Shown: positions 50,400 through 59,752, counted from the stretch's first letter. The stretch is DNA of 64,000 bases from JBBTDV01 sp038042605 (GCA_964358645.1 CAYHPW010000007.1:13585-77584), one strand, 5' to 3'. Notes: generated by a model from the sequence alone, not told the origin. A program made the numbers and translations.

Positions 50400-51614
50400 A
50401 TGAAACCAAAGTCACTCTTCATAATAGGGCTCATCTTGTCTGGCATCGTGGTCATGGTTGGAACCGCATGGGCGTTCCAACGTGGCGGCCAGGACTTCCT
50501 GGTTTTTTATTCAGCCTGGCGGCTTGTACTTGATGGGAAAGGATCTGAAATCTACATTCATTCCCCTGATAGATTCCTTTATGCTCCTGGGTTCGCCTGG
50601 CTTCTTTGTCCGCTCGCCCTTTTACCCTTTAAAGCAGCTTTAGCTGTTTGGTGTTTTGCAAAGGCCGCCGCACTTGGTGTGGGAATCCGCAGTTTTCTTA
50701 AATTGCCGGACAGGCACTCTTATGCTGATTATGCTTTAGGGTGGTTTGCGTTGCCGCTGCTCATGCGTCCGGTACTCATCGATTTTCAATACGGGCAAGT
50801 GAATATTTTTATCCTTGTGATCTGTATTCTGGCCATGACCAGACATTTTAAAGGTAAAATAAAATCGCTGCTTATTGATTTTTTGTTGTGGTTTTTGCTG
50901 GCACTGGCGGCGGTCACAAAACTTTTTGTAACACCATTGTTGTTGGTTCCATGGATAGCACGTGCAGGGGTGAATTCAAAAAAACTTAAGACTGAAAAAA
51001 CTGCGGTTTTTTTGGGGCTCTTTTCTGGTCTTTGCTCGCCTGTCTTTACTGAAGGTTTTTTGGGAATGGTTGATTTGATGGCTGGATGGCGTGACGCGAT
51101 CATAGCCAAGGGCTTGCCACTTGAATCACATAATCAAAGTTTTATCGCATTTTTGTATCATTTTTTTAGCGGTAAACCCACTCAGGTCCTCTCAGAGGGG
51201 GGGGCACGACTGGATCTGGGTTATGCACTTTTATCGCTGGAAAATATAACAGTTTTATCGATCATTTGGAGCGCCATATTTCTGGTGTTGATTTGTTATT
51301 GGCTGTTTTTTGCTTCAAAAAAGCCATTATCACGCTGGATCGCTGTATGTGTGGGGTTGTTAATCATTCCATCGCATTTAGTGTGGAAACCGTATTTCGT
51401 TATGGGGATCCCTCTTGCCGCCGTTGCGATAAAGAACCTTTATCCGAGGTGGTATCTTATAGTTGCATTGTTTATAGCCATCAACCTTACCGGATTTGAT
51501 TTTGTGGGCCACGGCTGGGCTCCAAAATTAGAGGCCGCATCATGGTCGCTATGGATGCATTTCATTCTTATCTTTATTGCCCTTATAGGTAAAAAAAAGG
51601 GAGAGACTGCATAA
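50400..51614 (+). CDS. GT87-type membrane mannosyltransferase-like protein
   Basis: This 404-residue polytopic protein has about ten membrane segments. After the first it has GGQDFLVFYSAWRLVLDG, the Asp-Phe segment of GT87 transferases. RFLYAPGFAWLLCPLALLPF and IDFQYGQVNIFILVICILAM follow (Gly-Gln-x-Asn near residue 135), both typical of this family. These enzymes use polyprenyl-phosphate-mannose or a related donor on the outer side of the inner membrane. The acceptor is unknown. The TAA stop lies inside a strong terminator hairpin, so transcription from the alkyltransferase probably ends here. Confidence 0.8.
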   Translation: MKPKSLFIIGLILSGIVVMVGTAWAFQRGGQDFLVFYSAWRLVLDGKGSEIYIHSPDRFLYAPGFAWLLCPLALLPFKAALAVWCFAKAAALGVGIRSFLKLPDRHSYADYALGWFALPLLMRPVLIDFQYGQVNIFILVICILAMTRHFKGKIKSLLIDFLLWFLLALAAVTKLFVTPLLLVPWIARAGVNSKKLKTEKTAVFLGLFSGLCSPVFTEGFLGMVDLMAGWRDAIIAKGLPLESHNQSFIAFLYHFFSGKPTQVLSEGGARLDLGYALLSLENITVLSIIWSAIFLVLICYWLFFASKKPLSRWIAVCVGLLIIPSHLVWKPYFVMGIPLAAVAIKNLYPRWYLIVALFIAINLTGFDFVGHGWAPKLEAASWSLWMHFILIFIALIGKKKGETA

Positions 51615-51629
51615 GCTCTCCCTTTTTTT
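51592..51629. terminator. bidirectional intrinsic terminator
   Basis: GGGAGAG at 51599-51605 pairs with CTCTCCC at 51616-51622. The stem is flanked by eight A residues before and seven T residues after, so U-runs follow it on both strands. It serves the convergent GT87 (plus) and lipoprotein (minus) genes and overlaps the GT87 stop codon. Confidence 0.9.
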
Positions 51630-51630
51630 A

Positions 51631-52218
51631 TTACTTAATTTCCAGCGCGTTGCACGCCATCGCGTAAACGCGGTTTCCTTCAGGCACAAGATCTCCCTTT
51701 AGGAATAAGAGCAAATCACGCGACTCTTGATAGGCTTGATCATGGTTACCCATACTTGCTTGTACACACATTTTATGTGCGCGATCATACGCGAGGTCCA
51801 AGTGGTGGGCGAAGTCCATTGTTTCCTGATAACCAGGATTATGGACGGTGTTATATTCCCACTTCGCGCAATAAGTATAACGTTCTAAATAACAACCTAT
51901 GGGCGATCCATATTGGCTGCCGTGGCAGACATACCGCATGGAAGTTTCCCATTGAAGACAACGGCTGAAGGTGTCGCTGAATTTACTATCAGCTATTTTG
52001 CGTATGGTAGCGGCCCCGTTCGGGAATCCCTTGAGTTGATCAGTGATAAACGCACAGCCTGATCCGGCTAGCGCAGAGCCATCAGGATTCGTGTCCAAAT
52101 ACGTCACCGTGTTTTGCATGGGCAGAAGAATTTTTTCCTGCGCCTCTTTGCAGCGGGCTCCGCAGCCGAAAGCTACTATCGAAAGCACCACAACTGACAA
52201 GACTAAAATTTTTTTCAT
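51631..52218 (-). CDS. cysteine-rich lipoprotein of unknown function
   Basis: This 195-residue protein has a lipoprotein signal MKKILVLSVVVLSIVAFGC, with the lipidated cysteine at residue 19 in the lipobox Ala-Phe-Gly-Cys. The mature part holds about eight further cysteines, an even number that could form four disulfides, spread among aromatic and charged segments such as YVCHGSQYGSP, GCYLERYTYCAKWEYN and LDLAYDRAHKMCVQ. No family is recognised. It is outside the cytoplasm and probably anchored in a membrane. The gene converges with GT87 across a bidirectional terminator. Confidence 0.75.
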   Translation of the reverse strand: MKKILVLSVVVLSIVAFGCGARCKEAQEKILLPMQNTVTYLDTNPDGSALAGSGCAFITDQLKGFPNGAATIRKIADSKFSDTFSRCLQWETSMRYVCHGSQYGSPIGCYLERYTYCAKWEYNTVHNPGYQETMDFAHHLDLAYDRAHKMCVQASMGNHDQAYQESRDLLLFLKGDLVPEGNRVYAMACNALEIK

Positions 52219-52266
52219 ATGACCCCCTTATGTTATATAAACTCGTATAAAAACCAGTCGGCTATG

Positions 52267-53370
52267 TCAACGGCCCAAATTTATGGACCGCTTGCGGAGG
52301 TCACGCCAGCTTTTGTTTTTGCGTTCGGTTGCGTTAAGCTGGAATTTACGCACGGCTTTTATATGCGCATCAAGGGATGTGGTGAATTCATGAGTCCCGT
52401 CATTGTGTGAGACGAAAAAAAGAAAATCCGAAGCCGCCGGAAACAGTGCCGCCTGGATTGCTTCTTTCCCTGGATTTGAGATGGGTCCCATCGGTAGGCC
52501 GGCGATCTGATAAGTGTTATAAGCATTGCGCGCTTGCAAATCTGATCGGCGTAAATTCCCATCAAATTGTTCCCACATCCCATAAATGGCGGTTGGATCA
52601 CTTTGCAATCGCATTCTTTTTTTTAGACGGTTATGAAAAACTGAGCTTATCATGGGACGCTCGTTTGCCGATCCGGTTTCTTTCTCAATTATTGAAGCTA
52701 GTATTATAATCTGATGCCGAGAAAACCCCAATTGTCCGGCTTTTTTATCCTGTACCGCACCCCATTCCTGAAAAAATCTCCTGACCATTTGTCGCGCGAT
52801 ATCTTCAGGTGTCATGGTTCTGTTAAAAAAATACGTATCGGGGAAAAGATAGCCTTCCAATGAGGTTATGTCCTTTACCTCTCGGTTCTTAAGCCCTAGT
52901 GAGTTAATGAAATCCAAGCTTTGGCAAATCTGTAAAAAGCGTTCCCTTGAAATCAAATTATTTGCTTCAAGATCCGCAGCTATTTCAAATAGGTTTTCTC
53001 CTTCTCGCACGGTTATTGGATGAATTATGCTGACCCCGGAAGTGATGACATTAAAAATCCGGATAGGACTCATTGTACGTGAAACATAATATTCGCCAGC
53101 TTTTACCTTGGACCACTGTCGGTTAACTTTACCAAGCCACAAAAACTGCTTGGATTCATCGTCATGCAATATGCCGATCGCCGCCAAGGTCTTAGTTATT
53201 TCTGGCGGTAGTTGATTCTTGCGTATCTCTAATATTTTTTTTTCCTGATTAGCCGGATCCAGCGGTGAAAGAGAAAAAATCATGAACTTTACGGCATATA
53301 TGCCACTTGCTAATGCTATTCCAAGCAGGCACACGCCGAAAAACCAACGATATTTTTGTTCTACACGCAT
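52267..53370 (-). CDS. mltG: endolytic peptidoglycan transglycosylase
   Basis: MltG cuts nascent glycan strands inside the chain, setting their length. The 367-residue protein has one N-terminal membrane helix (about residues 12-32) and a LysM-like region near HPITVREGENLFEIAADLE. The YceG domain includes ITSLEGYLFPDTYFF near residue 168 and IILASIIEKETGSANE near 225-240 with the catalytic glutamate. HNRLKKRMRLQSDPTAIYGM and NAYNTYQIAGLPMGPISNPG also match. It is divergent from rho. Normal length. Confidence 0.95.
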   Translation of the reverse strand: MRVEQKYRWFFGVCLLGIALASGIYAVKFMIFSLSPLDPANQEKKILEIRKNQLPPEITKTLAAIGILHDDESKQFLWLGKVNRQWSKVKAGEYYVSRTMSPIRIFNVITSGVSIIHPITVREGENLFEIAADLEANNLISRERFLQICQSLDFINSLGLKNREVKDITSLEGYLFPDTYFFNRTMTPEDIARQMVRRFFQEWGAVQDKKAGQLGFSRHQIIILASIIEKETGSANERPMISSVFHNRLKKRMRLQSDPTAIYGMWEQFDGNLRRSDLQARNAYNTYQIAGLPMGPISNPGKEAIQAALFPAASDFLFFVSHNDGTHEFTTSLDAHIKAVRKFQLNATERKNKSWRDLRKRSINLGR

Positions 53371-53604
53371 TTTGTAAGATTATAAGTCAAAAGCATTGCC
53401 ATCAAAATAGGTAGTACTTACCTACAGCGGGGGAATGTCTTTTCCCTTTACTGATGTGAAAACCTCTGTTACCAAATACTAGTGGCGAAAATCATCGCCA
53501 CAGATAGCCAACCATAAAAAGTTCAGCCGTGGAGTTAAAAGGCGTCTATTAGGAATCAATCCTGGTTAAGAGGTTAAGAGTTTAAAACAAAGTAGAGGGA
53601 GAAG
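53371..53604 (+). promoter_or_regulatory. rho leader region with two hairpins
   Basis: This 234-base divergent gap between mltG and rho holds two perfect small hairpins: TAGGTA at 53408-53413 with TACCTA at 53419-53424, and GTGGCGA at 53482-53488 with TCGCCAC at 53495-53501. The second lies about 100 bases before the rho start. rho is commonly autoregulated by premature termination in its leader; these hairpins could take part, but I see no clear promoter box and no U-run. AGAGGGAG precedes the start by a few bases. Confidence 0.4.
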
Positions 53605-54858
53605 ATGCATCTTCGAGAATTAAAAGAGAAAAAAATAGGTGAGTTAGTCGAGATGGGCAAAGATCTCGGCATAGAAAACGCGGCTGGTCTGCGCAAGCAA
53701 GATCTTATATTCGCCGTGCTCCAGAAAAAGGCAGAAAAAGACGAGCATATTTACGCGGACGGAGTTTTGGAATGTCTGCCAGACGGCTTTGGGTTTTTGC
53801 GTGCGCCGGATTACAATTACCTGCCCGGTCCTGATGATGTCTATGTTTCGCCATCGCAGATCCGCCGTTTTGGCTTACGAACTGGTGATACGGTCAATGG
53901 CTCTGTAAGGGCTCCAAAAGAAGGCGAGCGTTATTTTGCTCTTCTTAAAGTGGAGCAAGTTAATTTTCAGACGCCTGAAATGAATGCTGAAAAAGTTTTG
54001 TTCGACAACTTGACGCCACTTTATCCAAACAAACGCATTAATCTTGAATACAATCCAACTAACTACAATACCAGAATCATCGATATGATGGTCCCCTTAG
54101 GGAAGGGGCAGCGTTGCCTTATAGTAGCACCGCCAAGAGCTGGAAAAACGGTGCTGTTGCAAGATATTGCAAACGCCATCACCACCAACCATCCCGAGAT
54201 AAAGCTCATAGTTTTATTGATAGATGAGCGCCCTGAGGAAGTTACCGATATGCAAAGATCGGTTAAGGGCGAGGTGGTAAGTTCGACTTTCGACGAGCAA
54301 GCTTCACGTCACGTGCAGGTGGCTGAGATGGTCATCGAAAAAGCAAAACGTCTCGTGGAAAACAAGTATGATGTTGTCATACTTTTGGATTCCATCACAC
54401 GTTTGGCGCGGGCGTATAACTCAGTGGTTCCCCCTTCCGGCAAGATCCTCTCTGGTGGCGTGGATTCAAACGCCCTTCATAAACCGAAAAGATTTTTCGG
54501 CGCGGCGAGGAATATTGAAGAAGGAGGTTCCCTGACCATCGTTGCTACGGCCCTGATCGAAACAGGATCAAGGATGGACGAGGTGATCTTTGAAGAATTT
54601 AAAGGCACTGGCAATTCCGAGATCCATCTTGATCGTAAATTGATGGAAAAACGTGTTTTCCCCTGTCTGGATATCAACAGATCGGCAACACGCAAGGAAG
54701 AGATGCTGCTGCCAAAGGATATCTTGAACCGGCTGTGGATTTTAAGGAAAGTATTGCATCCAATGAACACCGTGGATGCCATGGAGTTCCTACTGGATAA
54801 GGTTTCTCATACTAAGACGAACGAGGAATTCGTTAAAAACATGAGTGGGCCATCTTGA
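53605..54858 (+). CDS. rho: transcription termination factor Rho
   Basis: Rho is a hexameric RNA-dependent ATPase that ends transcripts. The 417-residue protein has the N-terminal helical bundle (LRELKEKKIGELVEMGKDLG), and the cold-shock-like RNA-binding domain (GVLECLPDGFGFLRAPDYNY, near residues 50-70). The Walker A loop IVAPPRAGKTVLLQDIANAI is near 172-190. LIDERPEEVTDMQR, VILLDSITRLARAYN near 265 and the Q and R loops NIEEGGSLTIVATALIETGS complete the ATPase. The length and all motifs are those of the short, common form without a long insert. Confidence 0.98.
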   Translation: MHLRELKEKKIGELVEMGKDLGIENAAGLRKQDLIFAVLQKKAEKDEHIYADGVLECLPDGFGFLRAPDYNYLPGPDDVYVSPSQIRRFGLRTGDTVNGSVRAPKEGERYFALLKVEQVNFQTPEMNAEKVLFDNLTPLYPNKRINLEYNPTNYNTRIIDMMVPLGKGQRCLIVAPPRAGKTVLLQDIANAITTNHPEIKLIVLLIDERPEEVTDMQRSVKGEVVSSTFDEQASRHVQVAEMVIEKAKRLVENKYDVVILLDSITRLARAYNSVVPPSGKILSGGVDSNALHKPKRFFGAARNIEEGGSLTIVATALIETGSRMDEVIFEEFKGTGNSEIHLDRKLMEKRVFPCLDINRSATRKEEMLLPKDILNRLWILRKVLHPMNTVDAMEFLLDKVSHTKTNEEFVKNMSGPS

Positions 54859-54891
54859 CCTTGATATTATCGGTGTGATACGGAGCGACAT

Positions 54892-55092
54892 ATGAAACAA
54901 GGGATTCATCCAAGGTATACTGAAACTACAGTCACTTGCGCCTGTGGAAATATAATGGAAACGCGTGCGACCAAGGAAAACGTAAAAATTGAAATCTGTT
55001 CAAGCTGTCACCCTTTTTTTACAGGGAAGCATAAGCTTGTGGATACCGAGGGCCGTGTCGAGCGCTTTCTTAATAAGTATAAGAAGAAATAG
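54892..55092 (+). CDS. rpmE: 50S ribosomal protein L31
   Basis: This 66-residue L31 has the four cysteines in CACGN and CSSCHPF, so it is the zinc-binding (C+) type. MKQGIHPRYTETTVTCACG is a typical start and FTGKHKLVDTEGRVERFLNKY a typical end. It lies 33 bases after rho, a placement also known elsewhere. Zinc-binding L31 is often replaced by a zinc-free paralogue when zinc is scarce, but no paralogue is in the window. Confidence 0.97.
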   Translation: MKQGIHPRYTETTVTCACGNIMETRATKENVKIEICSSCHPFFTGKHKLVDTEGRVERFLNKYKKK

Positions 55093-55111
55093 GCTGGATT
55101 TCAGGATTTGA

Positions 55112-56149
55112 GTGGCCTTTATACCATTATCCAATGAGCCTGCACGATTTAGCAAAATAGGCGGGCAAGCTGTTATCGAGGGCGTGATGATGCGCTCGCC
55201 CGGGTTTGTTACTGTGGCTGTGCGCAAAGCTGATGGCCGGATACTGTTGCGCAACCGATCCCATAACAGCCTTGTCCGGCGCTTTAAGTTGCTTGGCAAA
55301 CCGTGCATGCGAGGAATCATCATTCTTATTGAATCAATGGTGCAAGGAATCCAGGCTTTGAGTTTTTCTGCGGAAGCTTCGCAGAATTCTGAAAAAACTA
55401 TGAGCGCGCAAGGAGGCACTGATAGTTTTTCCTCCCGCTTATTGATAGCTGGGTCCATGTCGGTGGCCTTCGTTTTTGGTATTGGTTTATTTGTTGTTTT
55501 GCCTCATGTAGTCACGGCTTTTATGGCTGCCGATAAATTTACCGTCAGAAACCCGATTTTTCACCTGATTGATGGGGCAATCAAGATCATTGTTCTGATT
55601 GGTTATGTTTATGCGATATCCTTTATGAAGGACATTAACCGTGTTTTTCAATATCACGGCGCTGAACATAAATCGATTCATGCATTCGAAGCAGGCGACG
55701 AATTAATAATTGAAAATGCCAGGAAGTATCCGCCACTTCATCCACGATGCGGTACCAGTTTTTTATTCTTTTTGGTTTTGATCAGCATAGTGATTTTCAG
55801 CGCTGTTTTTCCGATGTTCGGCCTTACAAACCATTTTCTGATGGTGTTTATAAAAATATTACTGATGTTTCCGGTTGCGGGTCTTTCCTATGAGTTCATC
55901 AAGGTGTGCTCATATCGCCGGCAGAGTCTATTTTTCCGGATGTTGGCCTGGCCTGGGATGGCTCTTCAGCAGCTAACAACTCGCGAACCATCTGATGACC
56001 AGCTAGAAGTCGCTTTGGCTTCACTTAAGCAGGTTCTTAGTCTTGAAAAAGCTGCCAAGGAACTTAATGCGATTGAGCTACGCGAGATCACTGGTTTGCC
56101 GGAGCTGGAGCTCGTATATGCTGATGCGGCGGAGTTTCCAGAGGATTAA
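55112..56149 (+). CDS. DUF1385 membrane protein (YqhQ-like)
   Basis: This 345-residue protein matches the DUF1385 family of unknown function. KIGGQAVIEGVMMRSPGFVT is near residue 14, and the family core FQYHGAEHKSIHAFEAGDEL near 190 contains the conserved His-Gly-Ala-Glu-His segment. PPLHPRCGTSFLFFLVL is near 210. About five membrane segments are present. The start is GTG 55112. It stands between rpmE and prfA, as it does in many Firmicutes and delta-type genomes, but no activity has been settled. It overlaps nothing; 2 bases separate it from prfA. Confidence 0.9.
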   Translation: MAFIPLSNEPARFSKIGGQAVIEGVMMRSPGFVTVAVRKADGRILLRNRSHNSLVRRFKLLGKPCMRGIIILIESMVQGIQALSFSAEASQNSEKTMSAQGGTDSFSSRLLIAGSMSVAFVFGIGLFVVLPHVVTAFMAADKFTVRNPIFHLIDGAIKIIVLIGYVYAISFMKDINRVFQYHGAEHKSIHAFEAGDELIIENARKYPPLHPRCGTSFLFFLVLISIVIFSAVFPMFGLTNHFLMVFIKILLMFPVAGLSYEFIKVCSYRRQSLFFRMLAWPGMALQQLTTREPSDDQLEVALASLKQVLSLEKAAKELNAIELREITGLPELELVYADAAEFPED

Positions 56150-56151
56150 AA

Positions 56152-57225
56152 ATGTTTGCGAAGCTTGACGCTATTGAACAGCGCTTTGTTGAGATTGAAA
56201 GAAAACTTTCTGAACCTGAAATGGCGGGTCGTATTGCTGAGTTCAGAAAACTTTCGCAGGAACGAGCTTCTCTTGAAGACCTGGTAAACGAATACAGGAG
56301 ATACAAAAGGGTGCTCGGCGAGCTTGAATCAAACCGCACATTATTGGCTGACGGCGATCATGAGTTGGCTGCGCTTGCGAGGGAGGAAATAAAACAACTA
56401 GAGACTGAGCTTGAACAATCGAAACAGGCGCTTCAGATTCTTTTATTACCAAAAGACCCTAACGATGCGAAAAATGTGCTTTTGGAGATCAGGGCAGGCG
56501 CTGGCGGTGATGAGGCGGCTTTGTTCGTGGCCGAGTTATTCCGCATGTATCAAAAATATTGTGAAACTCAAGGCTGGCGTTTTGAATTGCTTTCGGCCAA
56601 TTCGACCGGGTTGGGTGGTTTCAAAGAAATTATCGCCGAGATAGTCGGTCAAAATGTTTACAGCCGGCTCAAGTGGGAAGGCGGGGTTCATAGAGTCCAG
56701 CGTGTACCGGAAACGGAGGCGCAAGGCAGGATACATACTTCAACAGTTACGGTGGCGATTCTTCCCGAGGCGGAGGAAGTCGATGTCAACATTAACCCGG
56801 TGGACCTCAGAATAGATGTTTTCCGTTCCGGCGGGGCCGGTGGACAAGGCGTGAATACGACGGATTCCGCGGTCAGGATCACACATATCCCGTCTGGTCT
56901 TGTTGTCGTTTGTCAGGATGAGCGCTCGCAACATAAGAACAGGGATAAGGCCATGAAAATTTTGCGCGCAAGACTGCTTGAGATTGAAACGGAGAAAGCA
57001 GCCAAAACACACGCCGATGCCAGACGAAGCATGGTAGGAACCGGTGATCGCAGCGAACGAATCCGGACTTATAATTTTCCTCAAGGAAGATTAACGGATC
57101 ACAGGATTGGTCTCACGATTTATCAGCTGCCTGAGTTAATGGAAGGCAAGATTGATGAAATCATAAATGCTCTGCAGACGCATTATCAAACAGAAGCTCT
57201 GAGAACGCAGGGCGGAGCGCTTTGA
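56152..57225 (+). CDS. prfA: peptide chain release factor 1
   Basis: RF1 reads UAA and UAG and triggers peptide release. The 357-residue protein has a helical domain 1, LLEIRAGAGGDEAALFVAEL near residue 105-125, a PxT-type codon-reading tripeptide that may be in the VPETEAQGRIHTSTV region, and GGQ within RSGGAGGQGVNTTDSA near 228. RSERIRTYNFPQGRLTDHRI lies after it. The GGQ glutamine is the target of PrmC, encoded next. The TGA overlaps the following ATG (TGATG). Confidence 0.97.
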   Translation: MFAKLDAIEQRFVEIERKLSEPEMAGRIAEFRKLSQERASLEDLVNEYRRYKRVLGELESNRTLLADGDHELAALAREEIKQLETELEQSKQALQILLLPKDPNDAKNVLLEIRAGAGGDEAALFVAELFRMYQKYCETQGWRFELLSANSTGLGGFKEIIAEIVGQNVYSRLKWEGGVHRVQRVPETEAQGRIHTSTVTVAILPEAEEVDVNINPVDLRIDVFRSGGAGGQGVNTTDSAVRITHIPSGLVVVCQDERSQHKNRDKAMKILRARLLEIETEKAAKTHADARRSMVGTGDRSERIRTYNFPQGRLTDHRIGLTIYQLPELMEGKIDEIINALQTHYQTEALRTQGGAL

Positions 57226-58133
57226 TGCCCCAGAAGTACGAGACATTAGGTGAAGCACTTCGCCGCACTCGGTATGAACTGGCCACAATAAATTCTAACG
57301 ATATTGAGTGTGAAGAACTTGTGATGGCTGCACATAGAAAAAGCAGCGGCGGAAAAATAAACCGGATGGAACTTTTTGCTGATTTTTCACATAAAATTTC
57401 ACCATCGGCATCTGTAATTCTTGATCTTATGTTGCAACAAAGACGTGAAGGTAGGCCGCTTCAATATATAACAGGGGTGCAAAAATTTCTTGATCATGAA
57501 TACGAAGTTAATCCCGGTGTCCTGATCCCAAGGCCTGAAACCGAAGGGCTTGTTTTGACGGCGATAGGTAAACTTAGACAAGAAGGTATTGGTGCCGGTA
57601 CCGGGATTGAATTGGGAATAGGGAGCGGAGTGATCTCTATTGAGCTTTTGTCGGCATTTCCATGCCTTAAAATGATTTCATCTGAATTAACCGAGGATGC
57701 CGAGAAAACAGCACGAAACAACGCTGTAAGAATTCTTGGTGTTGATGATAGCAAAGAGCGGCTTAAAATATCTCGTGCTTTTGACGAAAGAAATATTTTT
57801 GAGCCCTTCGAACATATATTATCGGGATGTAAGGCGGATTTTTTCATTAGCAATCCGCCATATTTATCTAAAGACGACACCATAGAGCAGGCGGTTTTAA
57901 ATCATGAGCCACAGGAGGCGTTGTTTCCTCCGGCCTGTGATCCATTCTTCTTTTACAAGTCAATCACCCGTGATTTACGCCATTTTATTAAAAGGGGTGG
58001 TTTTGCGTTTTTAGAGATGCCGCACGAACGTGCTGGCGCCATTGCGGACATTTTTCGCGCAGACGGTTTTGACGTGCGCGTGGAGCGTGATCTGGCAGGA
58101 TACGAAAGGGTTTTGGAAATTAGTTATGGATAA
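57225..58133 (+). CDS. prmC: release factor glutamine methyltransferase
   Basis: PrmC methylates the GGQ glutamine of release factors. The 302-residue product has RREGRPLQYITGVQKFLDHE near residue 70, RPETEGLV, GIELGIGSGVISIELLSAF near 125 (SAM-binding), and the catalytic NPPY in FFISNPPYLSKDDTIEQ near 205. DPFFFYKSITRDL and GGFAFLEMPHERA end the domain. I use ATG 57225; a TTG at 57222 is the alternative. Located between prfA and murA as in many bacteria. It overlaps murA by 8 bases. Confidence 0.95.
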   Translation: MPQKYETLGEALRRTRYELATINSNDIECEELVMAAHRKSSGGKINRMELFADFSHKISPSASVILDLMLQQRREGRPLQYITGVQKFLDHEYEVNPGVLIPRPETEGLVLTAIGKLRQEGIGAGTGIELGIGSGVISIELLSAFPCLKMISSELTEDAEKTARNNAVRILGVDDSKERLKISRAFDERNIFEPFEHILSGCKADFFISNPPYLSKDDTIEQAVLNHEPQEALFPPACDPFFFYKSITRDLRHFIKRGGFAFLEMPHERAGAIADIFRADGFDVRVERDLAGYERVLEISYG

Positions 58134-59385
58134 GATTAAAATTCGTGGCGGTAAACCTTTGAGCGGTTCAATCAGCATCAGCGGATCAAAGAACGCAGCT
58201 CTTCCAATCATAATATCTTCAATTCTTGCGGACGGCCCGTGCAGTTTTTCAAGAGTCCCCAATCTGCAGGATATAAAGACTGTTTTGAATTTGCTTTCTG
58301 AAATGGGGGTTGAAATCTCGGAGGATCTTGGCAGCAATAAAGTGACTTTACAATGTAAGTCACTCAAGTCAACCGAGGCTCCTTACGATCTTGTGAGGAA
58401 GATGCGTGCTTCCGTTGTAGTACTTGGGCCCCTAGTTGCACGCTTTGGTAAAGCAAAAGTCAGTCTTCCTGGTGGCTGTGCGATAGGGGCAAGGCCGGTT
58501 AATTACCATCTGGCTGGGCTCGAAGCCTTGGGTGCAAAGATAGAACTTGAAAACGGCTATATAAACGCGACGGCTAGAAGGCTGAAAGGGGCGCGTGTTC
58601 CACTTGAATTCCCAAGCGTTGGTGCCACTGAAAATTTGCTGATGGCTGCCGTTCTCGCGGAAGGAGAAACCATCCTTGAAAACTGCGCCAAAGAACCGGA
58701 AGTGACCGATCTGGCGCAAGCCCTCCGCGCGATGGGAGCGGTTATAGAAGGCGAAGGCACCGAGACTATCCATGTACAAGGTAAAAAATCACTTCATGGA
58801 TGCAATCATGAGATTATAGGCGACAGGATTGAAGCTGGGACATATCTTGCCGCTGCTTTCGCGACCGGCGGGGATATAGAAATCAATGGCATCTCTCCAG
58901 GCTTGATGGAAGCGGTGCTAGCGAAGCTTGAAAAAGCAGGAGCTTGTTTGGATAGAAGGACTAGTTCATTGCGGATGTCAAGTAGCGGGCGGCCAAGGGC
59001 GACTGACGTGACCACGGCGCCTTATCCTGGTTTCCCAACTGATATGCAGGCGCAGTTTATGGCGGCAATGGCCGTGGCTGACGGCGCGTCGGTTATAACT
59101 GAAACGATTTTTGAAAACCGCTTCATGCATGTGCCTGAACTTGTGCGGCTTGGCGCTGATATCACGATTCGCGGCAACAGCGCCCTTATCAGGGGGAAGA
59201 GCAAGCTAATCGGTGCACCGTTAATGGCAACGGACTTGAGAGCCAGTGCCGGCTTGATCATTGGCGGCTTATGCGCCGATGGGGAGACGGTTATTAATCG
59301 CATTTATCATCTTGACCGCGGTTATGAACAGATTGAACAAAAACTCGCCGCTTTAGGCGCGGATATTGAGCGGATCAAAGGTTAA
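58126..59385 (+). CDS. murA: UDP-GlcNAc 1-carboxyvinyltransferase
   Basis: MurA is the first committed enzyme of peptidoglycan synthesis, adding phosphoenolpyruvate to UDP-GlcNAc. The 419-residue protein begins MDKIKIRGGKPLSGSISISG. It has GPLVARFGKAKVSLPGGCAI near residue 100-119, with the essential cysteine in the PGGCAIGARPVNYH loop (fosfomycin-sensitive type, not the Asp variant), and PTDMQAQFMAAMAVADG and EQKLAALGADIERIKG. The start at ATG 58126 sits inside the end of prmC; the longer frame at 58030 would give an unrelated N-terminus. It is convergent with the next gene. Confidence 0.97.
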   Translation: MDKIKIRGGKPLSGSISISGSKNAALPIIISSILADGPCSFSRVPNLQDIKTVLNLLSEMGVEISEDLGSNKVTLQCKSLKSTEAPYDLVRKMRASVVVLGPLVARFGKAKVSLPGGCAIGARPVNYHLAGLEALGAKIELENGYINATARRLKGARVPLEFPSVGATENLLMAAVLAEGETILENCAKEPEVTDLAQALRAMGAVIEGEGTETIHVQGKKSLHGCNHEIIGDRIEAGTYLAAAFATGGDIEINGISPGLMEAVLAKLEKAGACLDRRTSSLRMSSSGRPRATDVTTAPYPGFPTDMQAQFMAAMAVADGASVITETIFENRFMHVPELVRLGADITIRGNSALIRGKSKLIGAPLMATDLRASAGLIIGGLCADGETVINRIYHLDRGYEQIEQKLAALGADIERIKG

Positions 59386-59389
59386 AAAA

Positions 59390-59752
59390 CTACTCGGCTT
59401 TTTCATCCAAGATAGAGCCTTTTTTAAATAAACGTGTCAGCCTTTTTTTCTTGGACATTTGTTCATAGTTTTTTGAGCCTGCTTTTTTGAACCAACTGGA
59501 TTCCCTTGTTTTTATAAGTGAAGCGAGAAGTTGAATGAACAAAAATGAAACACTAGGTGTTCCAGCAGGTTTAGGTTCGCTTTGCGGTGGTTTGGGGGCA
59601 ATAGCTACGGCTTTGGCGTTTGTATCAGGATTGTTTTTCTCTTTTTGACGGAAGGGTAGGACTTTTCCTTCACGATTAGTCGCCAACCCTTTGTTGGTGG
59701 CCGAGACAGGCGCTATAAATTCACTTATCACATCAGCAATTCGCTGAAGCAC
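59390..59752 (-). CDS. conserved-looking small protein of unknown function
   Basis: A 120-residue frame from GTG 59752. The N-terminal RIADVISEFIAPVSATNKGL is helical and hydrophobic. A lysine- and proline-rich linker (about residues 35-65) follows, then SVSFLFIQLLASLIKTRES and a basic tail ending FKKGSILDEKAE. It has no signal peptide; the hydrophobic stretches are short. No family is recognised. The start is uncertain: a TAA lies eight codons upstream, and no strong ribosome site is seen. It is convergent with murA, and its 3' end is 4 bases from the murA stop. Confidence 0.5.
   Translation of the reverse strand: MLQRIADVISEFIAPVSATNKGLATNREGKVLPFRQKEKNNPDTNAKAVAIAPKPPQSEPKPAGTPSVSFLFIQLLASLIKTRESSWFKKAGSKNYEQMSKKKRLTRLFKKGSILDEKAE

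Noticed and set aside
58030..58125. Longer N-terminus for murA
   Set aside because: The added residues come from the prmC coding region and do not match the family start; the ATG at 58126 does.
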